This document shows positions 52,100 to 61,996 of a DNA stretch of 64,000 nucleotides, in pieces. Origin of the DNA: Acetobacterium sp965140355 (GTDB lineage: Bacteria > Bacillota > Clostridia > Eubacteriales > Eubacteriaceae); NCBI GenBank assembly GCA_965140355.1, contig OZ223193.1, positions 186,001 through 250,000 of the forward strand, read 5' to 3'. A model generated the notes under the pieces. The model was given only the letters and a program-made list of their open reading frames with translations, was not told where the DNA came from and searched no databases. The translations under genes and the position numbers were made by a program. The stretch's first letter is position 1, and each line of letters opens with the position of its first letter.

Positions 52100-53173
52100 T
52101 CAATCCTTTTTTAATGCGATGCTATCCTTTGACGCAAATATGGAAATCATGTATCCTGCCACTACTTTAATAGTTGCTGCGATCGGTACCGCCATAATCA
52201 TCCCAACACCACCAAACATCGCCCCAAAAAAGAAAATTGAAAAAATTATAAAAACCGGATGAAGCCCGACATTGCCAGACATCAAAGCTGGGGCGATAAA
52301 ATTCCCACAAACTACCTGAACTGCACCGATGACAATTAACATCGGCAGCATCACCGCGGGGTTAGTAAATAATACCATCAACATAATGACAATTGTTCCA
52401 ACAACTGGTCCAAAATAGGGCACCATCGTTGTGATCCCTGCCACCACGCCAATAATACTGGCATAAGGAAGCCCTAACATAAAGGCCCCGATGCCGGTTG
52501 CGATTCCAACAATCAGTGAAATTAATCCTTGCCCTTTAATAAAACCACCGATGACCAGATCGATATCACAACACATCTTAAGGATGTTATTACGATGATT
52601 TAGCGGCACTAAATACATGATCCCTTCAATAAAAAACTCTTTATCAATGAGCAAAAAAATAGTTACCAGCGGAACGATGATAATATTCATTAACTGACTG
52701 CTATTTTGCAATAAAGCATTACTGATTCCCTGTAGTGCCGTTGCAAAACCTTGAAGGACATTTCCCAAGATCTGTTCGATATTAAAATATTGTGAAATAT
52801 TATAGCTTGTAAAATTTGATAAATAATCGGATAATTCGCTAATATATGTCTGCATTTGCGTAATCGTACCAGGAAGACTCGTGATCATACTCGCAATACT
52901 CGTAATAAGACTGGGAACAAAACTCATAAATGCGCCAACCACTACTCCAAATAATACAATGAAAACGACAATAACCGAAACCACTCGGCTCAACCCTTTT
53001 CTTTCAAAAATGCCAACTAAAGGGTTCAGCAAATAAGCCAATACAATTGCCACTAAAAACGGCATAAACATCCCCGCTAAAGTTGGCCAAACAAACACAC
53101 AAAGAACCCCAATCAAAACTATGATAACGAGATTAAGTATTAAAATTCTCTTTTTATTTGTTGAATCTTCCAC
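52100..53173 (-). CDS. AI-2E family transporter / PerM-type permease
   Basis: A 357-residue membrane protein with about eight hydrophobic segments. It has the AI-2E/UPF0118 features VLAYLLNPLVGIFERKG, ASIIGVVAGITTMVPYFGPVVG and HPVFIIFSIFFFGAMFGGVG, given here as family markers. Roles proposed for the family range from autoinducer-2 export to sodium/proton exchange. The probable GTG start overlaps the end of the PRC-barrel gene, so the pair is coupled. Confidence 0.85.
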   Translation of the reverse strand: MEDSTNKKRILILNLVIIVLIGVLCVFVWPTLAGMFMPFLVAIVLAYLLNPLVGIFERKGLSRVVSVIVVFIVLFGVVVGAFMSFVPSLITSIASMITSLPGTITQMQTYISELSDYLSNFTSYNISQYFNIEQILGNVLQGFATALQGISNALLQNSSQLMNIIIVPLVTIFLLIDKEFFIEGIMYLVPLNHRNNILKMCCDIDLVIGGFIKGQGLISLIVGIATGIGAFMLGLPYASIIGVVAGITTMVPYFGPVVGTIVIMLMVLFTNPAVMLPMLIVIGAVQVVCGNFIAPALMSGNVGLHPVFIIFSIFFFGAMFGGVGMIMAVPIAATIKVVAGYMISIFASKDSIALKKD

Positions 53174-53700
53174 CTATTTTGCCCCAATAATTTATTAGCA
53201 ATGCCTGTCCCTTGATTTTTAAAGCTCAAATCAAACATTTCCTTTTTATAATAAAGCACCTGATTTCGGTAATTCAGCTCTGCCGCTGGAATAATTGCAA
53301 AACCATGATTGATGTCATCAAAAAAACTTCTTGAAATTTCGTATTCAGATATCAGAAACGATTCTTCTTCAATGGTTGCATTAACAATGTGGCCAAAAGC
53401 TTCTCCATTTTTATCAACGACCGGGTAATCCATCAAAGGAAATGCCTCTTCCAGATATGTTTTTACTTTTTTCCCTTCCGTCTTGATGATTTCTTTTTCA
53501 TTTGCAATGATTAATCGTTTATAATTTACATCTACAATGCTCTCAGGTTTAAAAAATTGGGCCTTGCTAAATAACCCGCCCGTACTAATTACGAGATACT
53601 TAATAACATGGTTTACCACAACCAAACTTTTAACCAGCCCATGTCGCCGACCATTTTTTTGAGAAATCACTTCAACGTTGAGTAGAATATTTGCTTTCAT
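53140..53700 (-). CDS. PRC-barrel domain protein (YrrD-like)
   Basis: A 186-residue protein with two PRC-barrel-like halves: residues 1-75 (QKNGRRHGLVKSLVVVN) and 85-150 (VVDKNGEAFGHIVNATI). PRC barrels bind RNA or protein partners. Its position downstream of the rrf2-nifS-nifU cluster is like B. subtilis yrrD near cymR-iscS. Its function is unknown. It overlaps the membrane-protein gene downstream. Confidence 0.8.
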   Translation of the reverse strand: MKANILLNVEVISQKNGRRHGLVKSLVVVNHVIKYLVISTGGLFSKAQFFKPESIVDVNYKRLIIANEKEIIKTEGKKVKTYLEEAFPLMDYPVVDKNGEAFGHIVNATIEEESFLISEYEISRSFFDDINHGFAIIPAAELNYRNQVLYYKKEMFDLSFKNQGTGIANKLLGQNRWKIQQIKREF

Positions 53701-53799
53701 TTTCAGTCCCTCTCATTTTTTGTCTTCTGCTTATCTTACACTATTATTTTTTCGATAGCAACGTCGTTTTTCCTTTTTTTCATCCTACTTATTTAACTA

Positions 53800-53838
53800 A
53801 AGAAAGACGCCGTCTCTAATTAATAGAAACAACGCCTT
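53800..53838 (-). terminator. intrinsic terminator after the nifU-like gene
   Basis: Minus-strand 12-bp stem (with G-U pairs) between GGCGTTGTTTCT and AGAGACGGCGTC, followed by TTTCTTT. Confidence 0.85.
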
Positions 53839-53851
53839 GATCGATTGACTT

Positions 53852-54226
53852 TTATGCCTTACTATTTTGATAATCGGCGATTGCTGCCTGAATCGCTTCA
53901 GCCGCTAAAACCGAACAATGGATTTTTTCTGAAGGTAAACCCCCGAGAGCATCAACGACATCTGAATTTTTAAGTTTACCAGCTTCTTCAATCGTTTTTC
54001 CAATAATCATATCGGTTGCCATGCTACTGCTTGCAACAGCTGCCCCACAGCCAAAAGTTTTAAATGATGCATCTTCGATAACGCCATCATCGTTTATTTT
54101 TAAGAAAATTTTCATAATGTCACCACAAGCAGGACTCCCAACTTGACCGATCCCATTTGCTTCTTCAAGTTCTCCAACATGTTTAGGGCAGTTAAAATTC
54201 TCCATTACTACATCTGTGTATTCCAT
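53852..54226 (-). CDS. nifU: Fe-S cluster scaffold NifU/IscU-like
   Basis: A 124-residue IscU-type scaffold. The three cluster-binding cysteines are at FNCPKHVG... GSPACGDIM and FKTFGCGAAVASSS, with CSVLAAEAI near the end. It receives sulfur from the cysteine desulfurase encoded just upstream and assembles Fe-S clusters. A 150-bp gap separates the two genes. Other NifU domains are absent. Confidence 0.93.
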   Translation of the reverse strand: MEYTDVVMENFNCPKHVGELEEANGIGQVGSPACGDIMKIFLKINDDGVIEDASFKTFGCGAAVASSSMATDMIIGKTIEEAGKLKNSDVVDALGGLPSEKIHCSVLAAEAIQAAIADYQNSKA

Positions 54227-54376
54227 TTTATTTTCTCCTTAATATTTTAATTATAATTTAGCCTGCATTTTTTAGTGGGCTTGAGGTGACGATAAAATCG
54301 TACCGATAATTATTAATTGTTTGTTTCTTTAAATTACTCAATTGTATTTTTACATTATTGCTTTTAACTCTTCTTT

Positions 54377-55582
54377 TTAATGATGATGGGCCGCTTTTTC
54401 AAAAACAGCATCATCAATCGGACAATCGGCATTAATCGGTGACATTTTTCTTAATCGTTCAATAATTTGAATGAGATTTTCAACAACATAATTGATATCC
54501 TCGACGGTGGTGTTTTTACCAATGGTAAGCCGTAATGACCCATGAGCAACCCCAGCTGGTAAACCAATCGCCAGCAAGACGTGCGATGGATCTAAGGAGC
54601 CCGAAGTACACGCTGAACCACTTGATCCAGCAATTCCGATAACATCTAAGCTTAAAAGAATTGATTCTCCTTCAATGTAGTCAAAGCAAAAATTCGCATT
54701 TCCCGGCAATCTTTTTTCCGGATGTCCATTCAAGCGAACCTGAGGGATATTATCCATAATCCCTTTAATTAAGAGATCTCGCAAAGTTTTCATATGATTT
54801 GCATTGGTTTCTAAATGATCGCTTGCCAATTCTGCGGCTTTTCCAAATGCAATAATTTCAGCCGTGTTTTCTGTTCCCGCTCGTTTTTTACGTTCTTGTG
54901 CACCGCCATGGATTAAATTATCGATTGGAACGCCTTTTCTAATATATAATGCCCCGATTCCTTTCGGACCATAAATTTTATGTGCTGATATTGAAAGTAA
55001 GTCAACATTCAAATCTTTCACATCGACTGGAATATTTCCTAATGCCTGAACCGCATCCGTATGAAAAATAATCCCTTCCGCTTTAACAATTTCACCAATT
55101 TCTTTGATCGGCTCAATTGTGCCGATTTCATTGTTGGCAAACATAATGCTTACTAAAATCGTTTCTTTTCTAATCGCGTTTTTTAAATCTTCCAACGAAA
55201 TCAAGCCGTCTTTATCGACCGGTAAATAGGTTACCTCAAAGCCCTGTTTTTCAAGGTATTCACAAGTATGAAGCACCGCATGATGTTCAATCGTTGAGGT
55301 AATAATATGATTGCCTTTTGATTTATTTTTCATTGCAATCCCTTTTATTGCCCAATTATCAGCTTCTGATCCACTGCCGGTAAAATAAATTTCGCGCGGA
55401 TCAGCATTAATTGCCTGAGCAACTTGCAAGCGCGCCGCTTCAATATTTTTTTTAGCAGCCCGACCTTCTGAATATACTGAAGAGGGATTGCCAAAGTTCT
55501 CAGTAAAAAAGGGAAGCATTGTTTCAACAACTGCCGGATCAACTGGCGTTGTGGCCGCATGATCTAAATATATTCTTTTCAT
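54377..55582 (-). CDS. nifS: cysteine desulfurase NifS/IscS
   Basis: A 401-residue PLP enzyme with MKRIYLDHAATTPVDP at the start, the PLP-lysine motif SISAHKIYGPKGIGALY and the catalytic-Cys loop GSSGSACTSGSLDPSHVL. It releases sulfur from cysteine for Fe-S assembly and tRNA thiolation. It starts 15 bp after the rrf2 gene, forming an rrf2-nifS-nifU operon. Confidence 0.96.
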   Translation of the reverse strand: MKRIYLDHAATTPVDPAVVETMLPFFTENFGNPSSVYSEGRAAKKNIEAARLQVAQAINADPREIYFTGSGSEADNWAIKGIAMKNKSKGNHIITSTIEHHAVLHTCEYLEKQGFEVTYLPVDKDGLISLEDLKNAIRKETILVSIMFANNEIGTIEPIKEIGEIVKAEGIIFHTDAVQALGNIPVDVKDLNVDLLSISAHKIYGPKGIGALYIRKGVPIDNLIHGGAQERKKRAGTENTAEIIAFGKAAELASDHLETNANHMKTLRDLLIKGIMDNIPQVRLNGHPEKRLPGNANFCFDYIEGESILLSLDVIGIAGSSGSACTSGSLDPSHVLLAIGLPAGVAHGSLRLTIGKNTTVEDINYVVENLIQIIERLRKMSPINADCPIDDAVFEKAAHHH

Positions 55583-55597
55583 AGTATACCTCTTTCA

Positions 55598-56005
55598 TTA
55601 TTTATTTAATAAGTCCTGTAAAGATCGATTATCGATAACATTACTGATACTGTCGCTAATTTCTTTCCAAAGACCTCTTGTTACACATTCCGGTGATTTG
55701 ATACACGTCATATTGCCACCACCATCAATACATTCGGCAAATTCGATTGGACCTTCTAACGCTCTGATAATTTCGCCAACCATAATTTTATCAGGATCTT
55801 TAGCTAATATATACCCACCGCGAGCCCCTCTTAAACTTTTTACAAGTCCAGCATTTTTTAGTGCGGAAAAAAGTTGCTCCATATATGAATCCGAAAAATT
55901 CTGTTTTTCGGCAATCTCTTTAATCGAAACCGGGCCTTTTCCGTATCGAAGTGCCAGTTCGACCATGGCAAGAACACCATATCTGCCTTTTGTTGAAAGT
56001 CTCAC
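55598..56005 (-). CDS. Rrf2-family regulator (IscR/CymR type)
   Basis: A 135-residue protein with the N-terminal winged helix MRLSTKGRYGVLAMVELAL and the LRGARGGYILAKDP wing. Three cysteines follow (CIDGGGNMTC, SPECVTRG), giving a C-x8-C-x5-C array that could bind a 2Fe-2S cluster as in IscR; CymR lacks such cysteines. It is the first gene of the Fe-S assembly operon and likely autoregulates it. The cluster is inferred. Confidence 0.9.
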   Translation of the reverse strand: MRLSTKGRYGVLAMVELALRYGKGPVSIKEIAEKQNFSDSYMEQLFSALKNAGLVKSLRGARGGYILAKDPDKIMVGEIIRALEGPIEFAECIDGGGNMTCIKSPECVTRGLWKEISDSISNVIDNRSLQDLLNK

Positions 56006-56117
56006 GTGTTTAACCCCCTTTGGGCTATTTCCCAGTATTCCACTTGGATTTAATGTAATTATAGCATTAATTTTATTTTTTTCAATAGTTTTTTTTAAAT
56101 TTATTTTATTTTAAAAA

Positions 56118-56156
56118 AAACCCAATCTTTGGAATTCCAAAGATTGGGTTTTTTTA
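56118..56156. terminator. perfect palindromic terminator
   Basis: AACCCAATCTTTGG-AATT-CCAAAGATTGGGTT with T-tracts on both strands. It ends the ispH-rpsA transcript ahead of the rrf2 promoter. Confidence 0.95.
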
Positions 56157-56173
56157 ATTATCGACTACCTGGA

Positions 56174-58432
56174 TTATTCTTCATTGTCTCCGAAAAGACC
56201 ATCGAATAAGTTACCAAATGAATCTCCGAGAGTAACATTAGCAGTTTCTTCATAAACAGTTTTGTTACGGTTGTTATTACTGTTATTCCGATTTTGTTGT
56301 GGTCTACGGCCACGATCACCGCCACCATAATTGCTGCTTTTTTCGCGATCTCCAGATCCCGCATTATTGTTACTATTGCTGCTTCTTGGTGTTGGAGCAG
56401 GACGAGCTGGTGCTTCTTCGGTCGCCTTTTTACTTAAACTGATTTTTTCTTTTTCAGGATTAATTCCAATGATTTTTACAGTTAAAACATCACCTGTGCT
56501 TAAAACTGCAGCAACTGATTCAACGCGGTTATAACTAATTTCTGAAACGTGAATCAAACCTTCAACGCCAGGAATGACTTGCGCAAAAGCACCAAAATCT
56601 AAAATATTAGTAATGGTTACTTCAACTTCATCATCTACATTATATTTAGCAATGAACTCATCCCATGGACGATCCAATAAAGCTTTTACACTTAATTTGA
56701 TTTTTTTGTCTTCTTCATTTTTAGCAATAACTTTAGCTTCAATTTCCTGGCCTTTTTCAACAATATCTTTAGGCTCATTAATTTTTTCCCAAGTTAGATC
56801 TGAACGATGAACAAAACCATCAATTCCATCAAGATCAACGAAAATTCCAAAGTTAGTGATGGTTTTAACAACACCCTTCACAACATCATCAACGTTTAAT
56901 TCTTCAAAACGTTTTTCTTTCATCTCTCTAATTTGTTCACGACGTTCCTTCATATCTTTTTCAAGAATAATTTTTTGTGAAAGAATCGCACGTCGACGTT
57001 TAGGGTTATAATCAATGATAATCCCTTTTACTTTTTCACCGATCAGCGTGTTCAAATCTTTTACATAACGGACATGATATTGCGAAGCCGGCATATAAAT
57101 ATCGGTGAACCCAATATCAACAATTAGTCCATTTCCCGAAATATCTTTGACGGTTCCTTCTAAAACTGTTTTATTATCAAAGGCATCACTTAACCGCTTC
57201 TGCACAAGACGGTTATCATATTTGATTTTTGAAAGTTTCACATTTCCCGAACCTTCATTTAAATCAGTTACGATGCACCAAACCTTGTCGCCCAATTGTA
57301 CAAGTTCAGATAATACCTCATCACTTTTCCATGTAAAGTCATTCTTTTTGATAATTCCATCTGCTTTGTAGCCAATATTTAAGATCACTTCGTCTTCGGC
57401 AATGTGAATCACTTCACCTTCGATTTCAGCACCTCGACGAATTGTTTTTAATGATTCTTCAATTTCAGCTGCGAAATCGAAATTAGCATCATCATATTCG
57501 TCTTTTTCAGCGGTATCCACCACTTCTTCAACTACAACAGTTGGTTCTTCTTCAGCCGCTACTTCTACGACTACATTTTCCTCAGCAATTTTGTTTTGCT
57601 CTTCCATACCTTCCAATACCTCCTTAACGATCCAGTCCGGTGTTGACGCCCCTGCCGTAATACCAATTTTTTGGTATTTGCTTACTTCAGCGAGATCTAA
57701 ATCACGGATGGTTTCTATGTGACAAGTTTTTTCGCAATGGGATTTGCAGATATCCGCCAGTTTTTGAGTATTCGAACTGTGATATCCACCGATTACGATC
57801 ATATATTCTACTTCTTTTGCAGTTTTTGCAGCTGCTGCTTGTCGTTCAGCGGTAGCACTGCAAATAGTATTAAATATAACTACTTCATTGACTCTCGACC
57901 GTATCGCATCACAAATAGCATTGAATTTGGATTCGATAATGGTGGTCTGAGCCACGATACATATTCTATCATATCTTTCAATATTTTCCAACTGATTTAT
58001 ATCATTAATAATTAAAGCTTTATCATCGCACCAACCATTCGCGCCGATTACTTCCGGGTGTTCCTTATTTCCAACGATGACAATCTGAAACCCTTGCTGA
58101 TAATGCGTTTCCACCTTTTTTTGTACTGCCCGAACAAAGGGGCAAGTCGCATTAATTACTAAAAGTCCTTTTTTGTTGATCGTTTCAATAATTTTTTTGC
58201 CAACCCCATGCGAACGAAGAATAATGCAGCCAGTTTCAATTTTTTCGACTTCATCATCGTCAATAATGACAATTCCCTGATCTGCCAGACGACAGGTTTC
58301 CTGGGTATTATGGCTAATCGGACCTAGTGAATAAATATTTTTTTGATCGGATGCAATTGTATCCTTAACCATTTTCATGGCATTTTCGATACCAAAACAA
58401 TAACCTGATTTATCGGCAATTTCTATTTCCAT
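56174..58432 (-). CDS. ispH: bifunctional IspH (HMBPP reductase)-ribosomal protein S1 fusion
   Basis: A protein of about 752 residues. The N-terminal 280 residues are IspH/LytB, the 4Fe-4S reductase that ends the MEP isoprenoid pathway, with Cys12 in GYCFGIENAMK, NATCPFVRAVQKK and FNTICSATAERQ. An acidic linker (about 285-330) follows. The C-terminal part carries four S1 RNA-binding domains (for example VVKTITNFGIFVDLDGIDGF and ILDFGAFAQVIPGVEGL), then a low-complexity Asn/Arg tail. This fusion is known in clostridia. ATG 58432 is chosen because GAGG precedes it and the IspH domain begins there. Confidence 0.95.
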   Translation of the reverse strand: MEIEIADKSGYCFGIENAMKMVKDTIASDQKNIYSLGPISHNTQETCRLADQGIVIIDDDEVEKIETGCIILRSHGVGKKIIETINKKGLLVINATCPFVRAVQKKVETHYQQGFQIVIVGNKEHPEVIGANGWCDDKALIINDINQLENIERYDRICIVAQTTIIESKFNAICDAIRSRVNEVVIFNTICSATAERQAAAAKTAKEVEYMIVIGGYHSSNTQKLADICKSHCEKTCHIETIRDLDLAEVSKYQKIGITAGASTPDWIVKEVLEGMEEQNKIAEENVVVEVAAEEEPTVVVEEVVDTAEKDEYDDANFDFAAEIEESLKTIRRGAEIEGEVIHIAEDEVILNIGYKADGIIKKNDFTWKSDEVLSELVQLGDKVWCIVTDLNEGSGNVKLSKIKYDNRLVQKRLSDAFDNKTVLEGTVKDISGNGLIVDIGFTDIYMPASQYHVRYVKDLNTLIGEKVKGIIIDYNPKRRRAILSQKIILEKDMKERREQIREMKEKRFEELNVDDVVKGVVKTITNFGIFVDLDGIDGFVHRSDLTWEKINEPKDIVEKGQEIEAKVIAKNEEDKKIKLSVKALLDRPWDEFIAKYNVDDEVEVTITNILDFGAFAQVIPGVEGLIHVSEISYNRVESVAAVLSTGDVLTVKIIGINPEKEKISLSKKATEEAPARPAPTPRSSNSNNNAGSGDREKSSNYGGGDRGRRPQQNRNNSNNNRNKTVYEETANVTLGDSFGNLFDGLFGDNEE

Positions 58433-58439
58433 GTTAACC

Positions 58440-59021
58440 TCAAGTAGTTTCCAGTGTGTACACTGTATCCATAATTGTTTCACTTAACCGATGCAATTCT
58501 TCTTCTGATAGTTTTTTTCCGTAATATTCTTCCAGATAAATGGGTTTGCCAATAATCACTTCAATCTTACTTCTGAAACTGTATTTACCTTTTATCCGCA
58601 CTGGAATAATCGGACTTTTGGTCTTAACTGCAAAAACAATAAAACCACTCGCTGGCTGAACGTGTTCGTCTTGTTTGACGCGATGTCCTTCCGGAAAGAT
58701 TCCCAGAATTTCGCCATCTTTTAGAACGCGTAAAGCCGTCTTAACGGTTTCAACGGAAACTTTTTCTCGGTTAACCGGAAAGGCCTTGACCTTTTTAAAA
58801 AACCAATTTAAGATCGCATTTTTAAACAGTTCTGCTTTAGCCATATAATGAATTTCTCGGGATGTCGCAAAAGCTACCACCACCGGATCAATATTACTGA
58901 TATGATTCGGACAAATAAGCGCTCCACCCGTTTCAGGAATATTTTCCTTACCAATGACGGTGACTCGATAAAGCACTAAGCTGATTAGATACGCTATAAA
59001 ACGGCCAATTTTGTAAATCAT
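58440..59021 (-). CDS. plsC: 1-acyl-sn-glycerol-3-phosphate acyltransferase
   Basis: A 193-residue PlsC-type acyltransferase with the HX4D catalytic motif in CPNHISNIDPV, the substrate motif FPEGHR and a membrane-anchoring N-terminus. It makes phosphatidic acid for phospholipid synthesis. Its start overlaps the cmk stop by four bases, and ispH-rpsA follows closely; cmk-plsC-ispH-rpsA is a known clostridial order. Confidence 0.95.
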   Translation of the reverse strand: MIYKIGRFIAYLISLVLYRVTVIGKENIPETGGALICPNHISNIDPVVVAFATSREIHYMAKAELFKNAILNWFFKKVKAFPVNREKVSVETVKTALRVLKDGEILGIFPEGHRVKQDEHVQPASGFIVFAVKTKSPIIPVRIKGKYSFRSKIEVIIGKPIYLEEYYGKKLSEEELHRLSETIMDTVYTLETT

Positions 59022-59671
59022 CCGAGCGCCTCATCAATATGCTTTATTATTTCATCATACACAGCCTCAATACTCTTACCGGTCGTATCAATAACAATGG
59101 CTTCAGCAACCTGCACCAGCGGACCTTCGGTTCGATTTCGATCATTCATATCGCGATTTTCGATATCTTTTTTTATTTCTTCCAAAGCTTTATCATTGCC
59201 CTTAGCTTCAAATTCTTTTTTTCGACGTTTAGCTCTTTCAAGAATATCTGCATCCAGAAAAAACTTCAGTTCGGCCTCCGGCAGCACCACCGAACCAATA
59301 TCACGGCCATCCATAACCACCGTATGATCTTTAGCATAGTCCCGTTGTTGCCTCACCATCAAATCGCGAACTGCTTTTATTTTGGCGACATCAGAGGTAT
59401 GTAACGACACCAATGGTGTGCGTATTTCTTTGGTGACATCTTTATTATTACAAAAAACCAGATCTCCTTTAAATTGGATCACCGTTTCTTGGGCAATTCT
59501 AATAATCTCGGCCTCATTGTCGAATTGATCACCGATCTGATCTAAAACACAATGGGCAATACACCGATACATCGCCCCGGTATCAAGATACGTCATATCA
59601 TAAGTTTTAGCTATTTTTTTAGCAATGGTACTTTTCCCTGCTCCGGCAGGGCCATCAATGGCAATTTGCAT
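59018..59671 (-). CDS. cmk: (d)CMP kinase
   Basis: A protein of about 217 residues with the P-loop IDGPAGAGKST, TGAMYRCIA, MDGRDIGSVVLPEA and NRDMNDRNRTEGPL, all Cmk hallmarks. It phosphorylates CMP and dCMP. ATG 59671 is chosen because GAGGAG lies six bases upstream; the ORF could open further at 59719 without support. Confidence 0.96.
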   Translation of the reverse strand: MQIAIDGPAGAGKSTIAKKIAKTYDMTYLDTGAMYRCIAHCVLDQIGDQFDNEAEIIRIAQETVIQFKGDLVFCNNKDVTKEIRTPLVSLHTSDVAKIKAVRDLMVRQQRDYAKDHTVVMDGRDIGSVVLPEAELKFFLDADILERAKRRKKEFEAKGNDKALEEIKKDIENRDMNDRNRTEGPLVQVAEAIVIDTTGKSIEAVYDEIIKHIDEALG

Positions 59672-59827
59672 GTTATTCTCCTCATTTTCATATTGATAAT
59701 TGCAAAAAAATCGAACCACTGCCTCCCCTTTTTTGCCCTTACCAAAACCTTGTTAAACCGTTACCGAAGCGACTGAAATAAAACGATAGCATCCTGTTTA
59801 CTTACTTCGTCACTACACCAGTAGCGA

Positions 59828-61063
59828 TTATATAACGGATTTTCCCGCCAACCAACCGGTTGAAACTGCAATTTGGATATTAAAACCGCCCGTTAAAGCA
59901 TCAACATCCAACATTTCCCCCACAATATATAACTTGTCGATTATTTTTGAAGCCATCGTTGCCGGATCAATTTCCTTTGTATTCACCCCACCAACGGTAA
60001 TAATCGCTTCCGAAAAATCGCGTAAACTGGCAATGTCGAGGGGTAATTCTTTAAAACATTCAACCAGTTTTTTTCGTTGTTCTTTGGTAATCTGATTAAT
60101 CTTTGTTCCCGGATCAATCTCCGAAAGCTTAACCATCACCGGAATCATTTTAGCTGGCAACAAATCACCCAGTGCATTCCTGAAGTCTTTGTTTTGATAT
60201 TTTAGAAAATCACGTTGAATCCGATTATCCATTTGTTCCATACTCAATGCCGGCTTTAAATCGAGCTTTAAGTTGTAATCTTTAATATCTCCGGTCATAT
60301 AAGAACTTAATGACAACACCAGCGGTCCCGAAATTCCAAAATGAGTAAATAACATTTCTCCTAATCGTGAGGTAATTTTCTTTTGTCCTTTGTGGTTTTG
60401 TTTATAAAGCGTTAATGCTACATTTTTAAGGGCCAATCCCTGAAGCTCTCGGGGCCAGTCTGCTTTGGTATTGATTGGCACCAGTCCCGGAACCAGATTA
60501 CTGATCTCATGACCGCTATTTTTTAGCACTCTAAAAAAGTTTCCATCGGAACCAGTCGATGAATAACTCTTTCCGCCAGTCGCCAAAATAACGCTATCGT
60601 AGTTTTTGACTTCGCCATTCTCCATTACGATTCCTTTTATCGCGAACTTTTCAATTACTAGATCTGCTATTTTGGCATTCAGAAACACCTGACATCGACT
60701 GCGCTCCAAGGCTGCTTTAAAAGCGTTAGTGACATCGCTTGATTTGTCAGAAACCGGAAAAACCCGCTCTCCCCGCTCGATTTTAAGCGCTACCCCATGG
60801 TTCTCCATAAAAACCATAAAATCGGTATTTGTGAAGGAATATAGGGCACTATACATAAAACGATGATTATGGACGATATTATCAAAATAGTCGCCAATAT
60901 CAATTGCATTCGTAAGATTACAGCGTCCTTTACCAGTGATATAAAGTTTTTTTCCTAATTTTTCATTACGCTCATATAAATCAACCTGATGACCATTTTC
61001 TCCGGCTGCTACCGCCGCCATCATCCCGCCAGGTCCGCCTCCAATTACTGCTATTCGACTCAT
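59828..61063 (-). CDS. HI0933/BaiN-like FAD-dependent oxidoreductase
   Basis: A 411-residue flavoprotein with the FAD-binding IAVIGGGPGGMMAAVAA at the N-terminus, YITGKGRCNLTNA, TGGKSYSSTGSDG and the C-terminal GGVNTKEIDPATM plus LTGGFNIQIAVSTG. Family members bind FAD; BaiN reduces bile-acid intermediates, but here the substrate is unknown. It is often found next to cmk in clostridia. Confidence 0.9.
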   Translation of the reverse strand: MSRIAVIGGGPGGMMAAVAAGENGHQVDLYERNEKLGKKLYITGKGRCNLTNAIDIGDYFDNIVHNHRFMYSALYSFTNTDFMVFMENHGVALKIERGERVFPVSDKSSDVTNAFKAALERSRCQVFLNAKIADLVIEKFAIKGIVMENGEVKNYDSVILATGGKSYSSTGSDGNFFRVLKNSGHEISNLVPGLVPINTKADWPRELQGLALKNVALTLYKQNHKGQKKITSRLGEMLFTHFGISGPLVLSLSSYMTGDIKDYNLKLDLKPALSMEQMDNRIQRDFLKYQNKDFRNALGDLLPAKMIPVMVKLSEIDPGTKINQITKEQRKKLVECFKELPLDIASLRDFSEAIITVGGVNTKEIDPATMASKIIDKLYIVGEMLDVDALTGGFNIQIAVSTGWLAGKSVI

Positions 61064-61088
61064 TTATTTATTTTTGTCCTTTCATGAA

Positions 61089-61991
61089 CTATTTTTTCAA
61101 TTCATCGCCCGTGTAAATATAATGCTCACGCCATATTTCTTCAAGTTCATTAAACGTTTCTTTGGTTTTGCCAATATTTCTTAACCCCACCGAAATCACG
61201 AGGGCATTAATTAAAGATAGCGGTGCTACCAACGAATCCACAAATGAGTAAACATCACTTTTAGCGATCAACCGATATTCAGTAAAGACATTGATGGGGG
61301 CGTTCTCATTATCTGAAATCGTAATAATTTTCACCCCTTTATTTTTTAAAAATTCAACCGCCTCGTAGGTTTTTTGAGCATAACGCGGAAAACTGATTGC
61401 GATAACCACATCTTCTTCATTAATCCGTATTAAATGCTCATAGATATCCGAAACGCCGTAATTAACCACCCTCACATTATCCAGAATGAGATTGAGATAA
61501 TAGCCTAAATGTTCAGTTAACAACGTAGTCGTGCGAAACCCAATAATGACAACTTTTCGCGCTCCTAATATCAAATCAATACACGATTTAAAGATATCAT
61601 AATCAAATTCTTCAAAGGTTGTATTGATATTGGAAAGATCGGATTTTAAGACATTATGAACGGTTTCTTGAAGGGCCTTTTCTTTTTCTTCGTTTCTCAA
61701 CGTCATGTCAATCCGTTCAATCGTCGTAAGCTTGCTATTGATTTCATTTTTTAACGCCCGGCGAAATTCTGGATATCCTTCATAGCCCAATGTTACCGAA
61801 AAACGAACCACTGTTGCTTCGCTGACGCCAACATTTTTTGCCACTGTCACTGCTGACATTTCAGAGACACATTCATAATGACTAATCATATAGTCGGCAA
61901 TTAATTTATGTGATTTACTTAATTTGGCATACTTTTTCTTAATTACCGAAAAAATATCTCTGCTTTCTTTATTGTTCGCAACTTCTTTCAA
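61089..61991 (-). CDS. MurR/RpiR-family transcriptional regulator
   Basis: A 300-residue protein with an N-terminal HTH (MSAVTVAKNVGVSEATVVRF) and a C-terminal SIS sugar-phosphate-binding domain (VVIIGFRTTTLLTEHLG, VIAISFPRYAQKTYE). It probably senses a phosphosugar. The start is TTG 61991, six bases after the stop of the repaired upstream methyltransferase frame, with GAGG upstream; coupling is likely. Targets are not evident in the window. Confidence 0.9.
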   Translation of the reverse strand: MKEVANNKESRDIFSVIKKKYAKLSKSHKLIADYMISHYECVSEMSAVTVAKNVGVSEATVVRFSVTLGYEGYPEFRRALKNEINSKLTTIERIDMTLRNEEKEKALQETVHNVLKSDLSNINTTFEEFDYDIFKSCIDLILGARKVVIIGFRTTTLLTEHLGYYLNLILDNVRVVNYGVSDIYEHLIRINEEDVVIAISFPRYAQKTYEAVEFLKNKGVKIITISDNENAPINVFTEYRLIAKSDVYSFVDSLVAPLSLINALVISVGLRNIGKTKETFNELEEIWREHYIYTGDELKK

Positions 61992-61996
61992 TGCTC

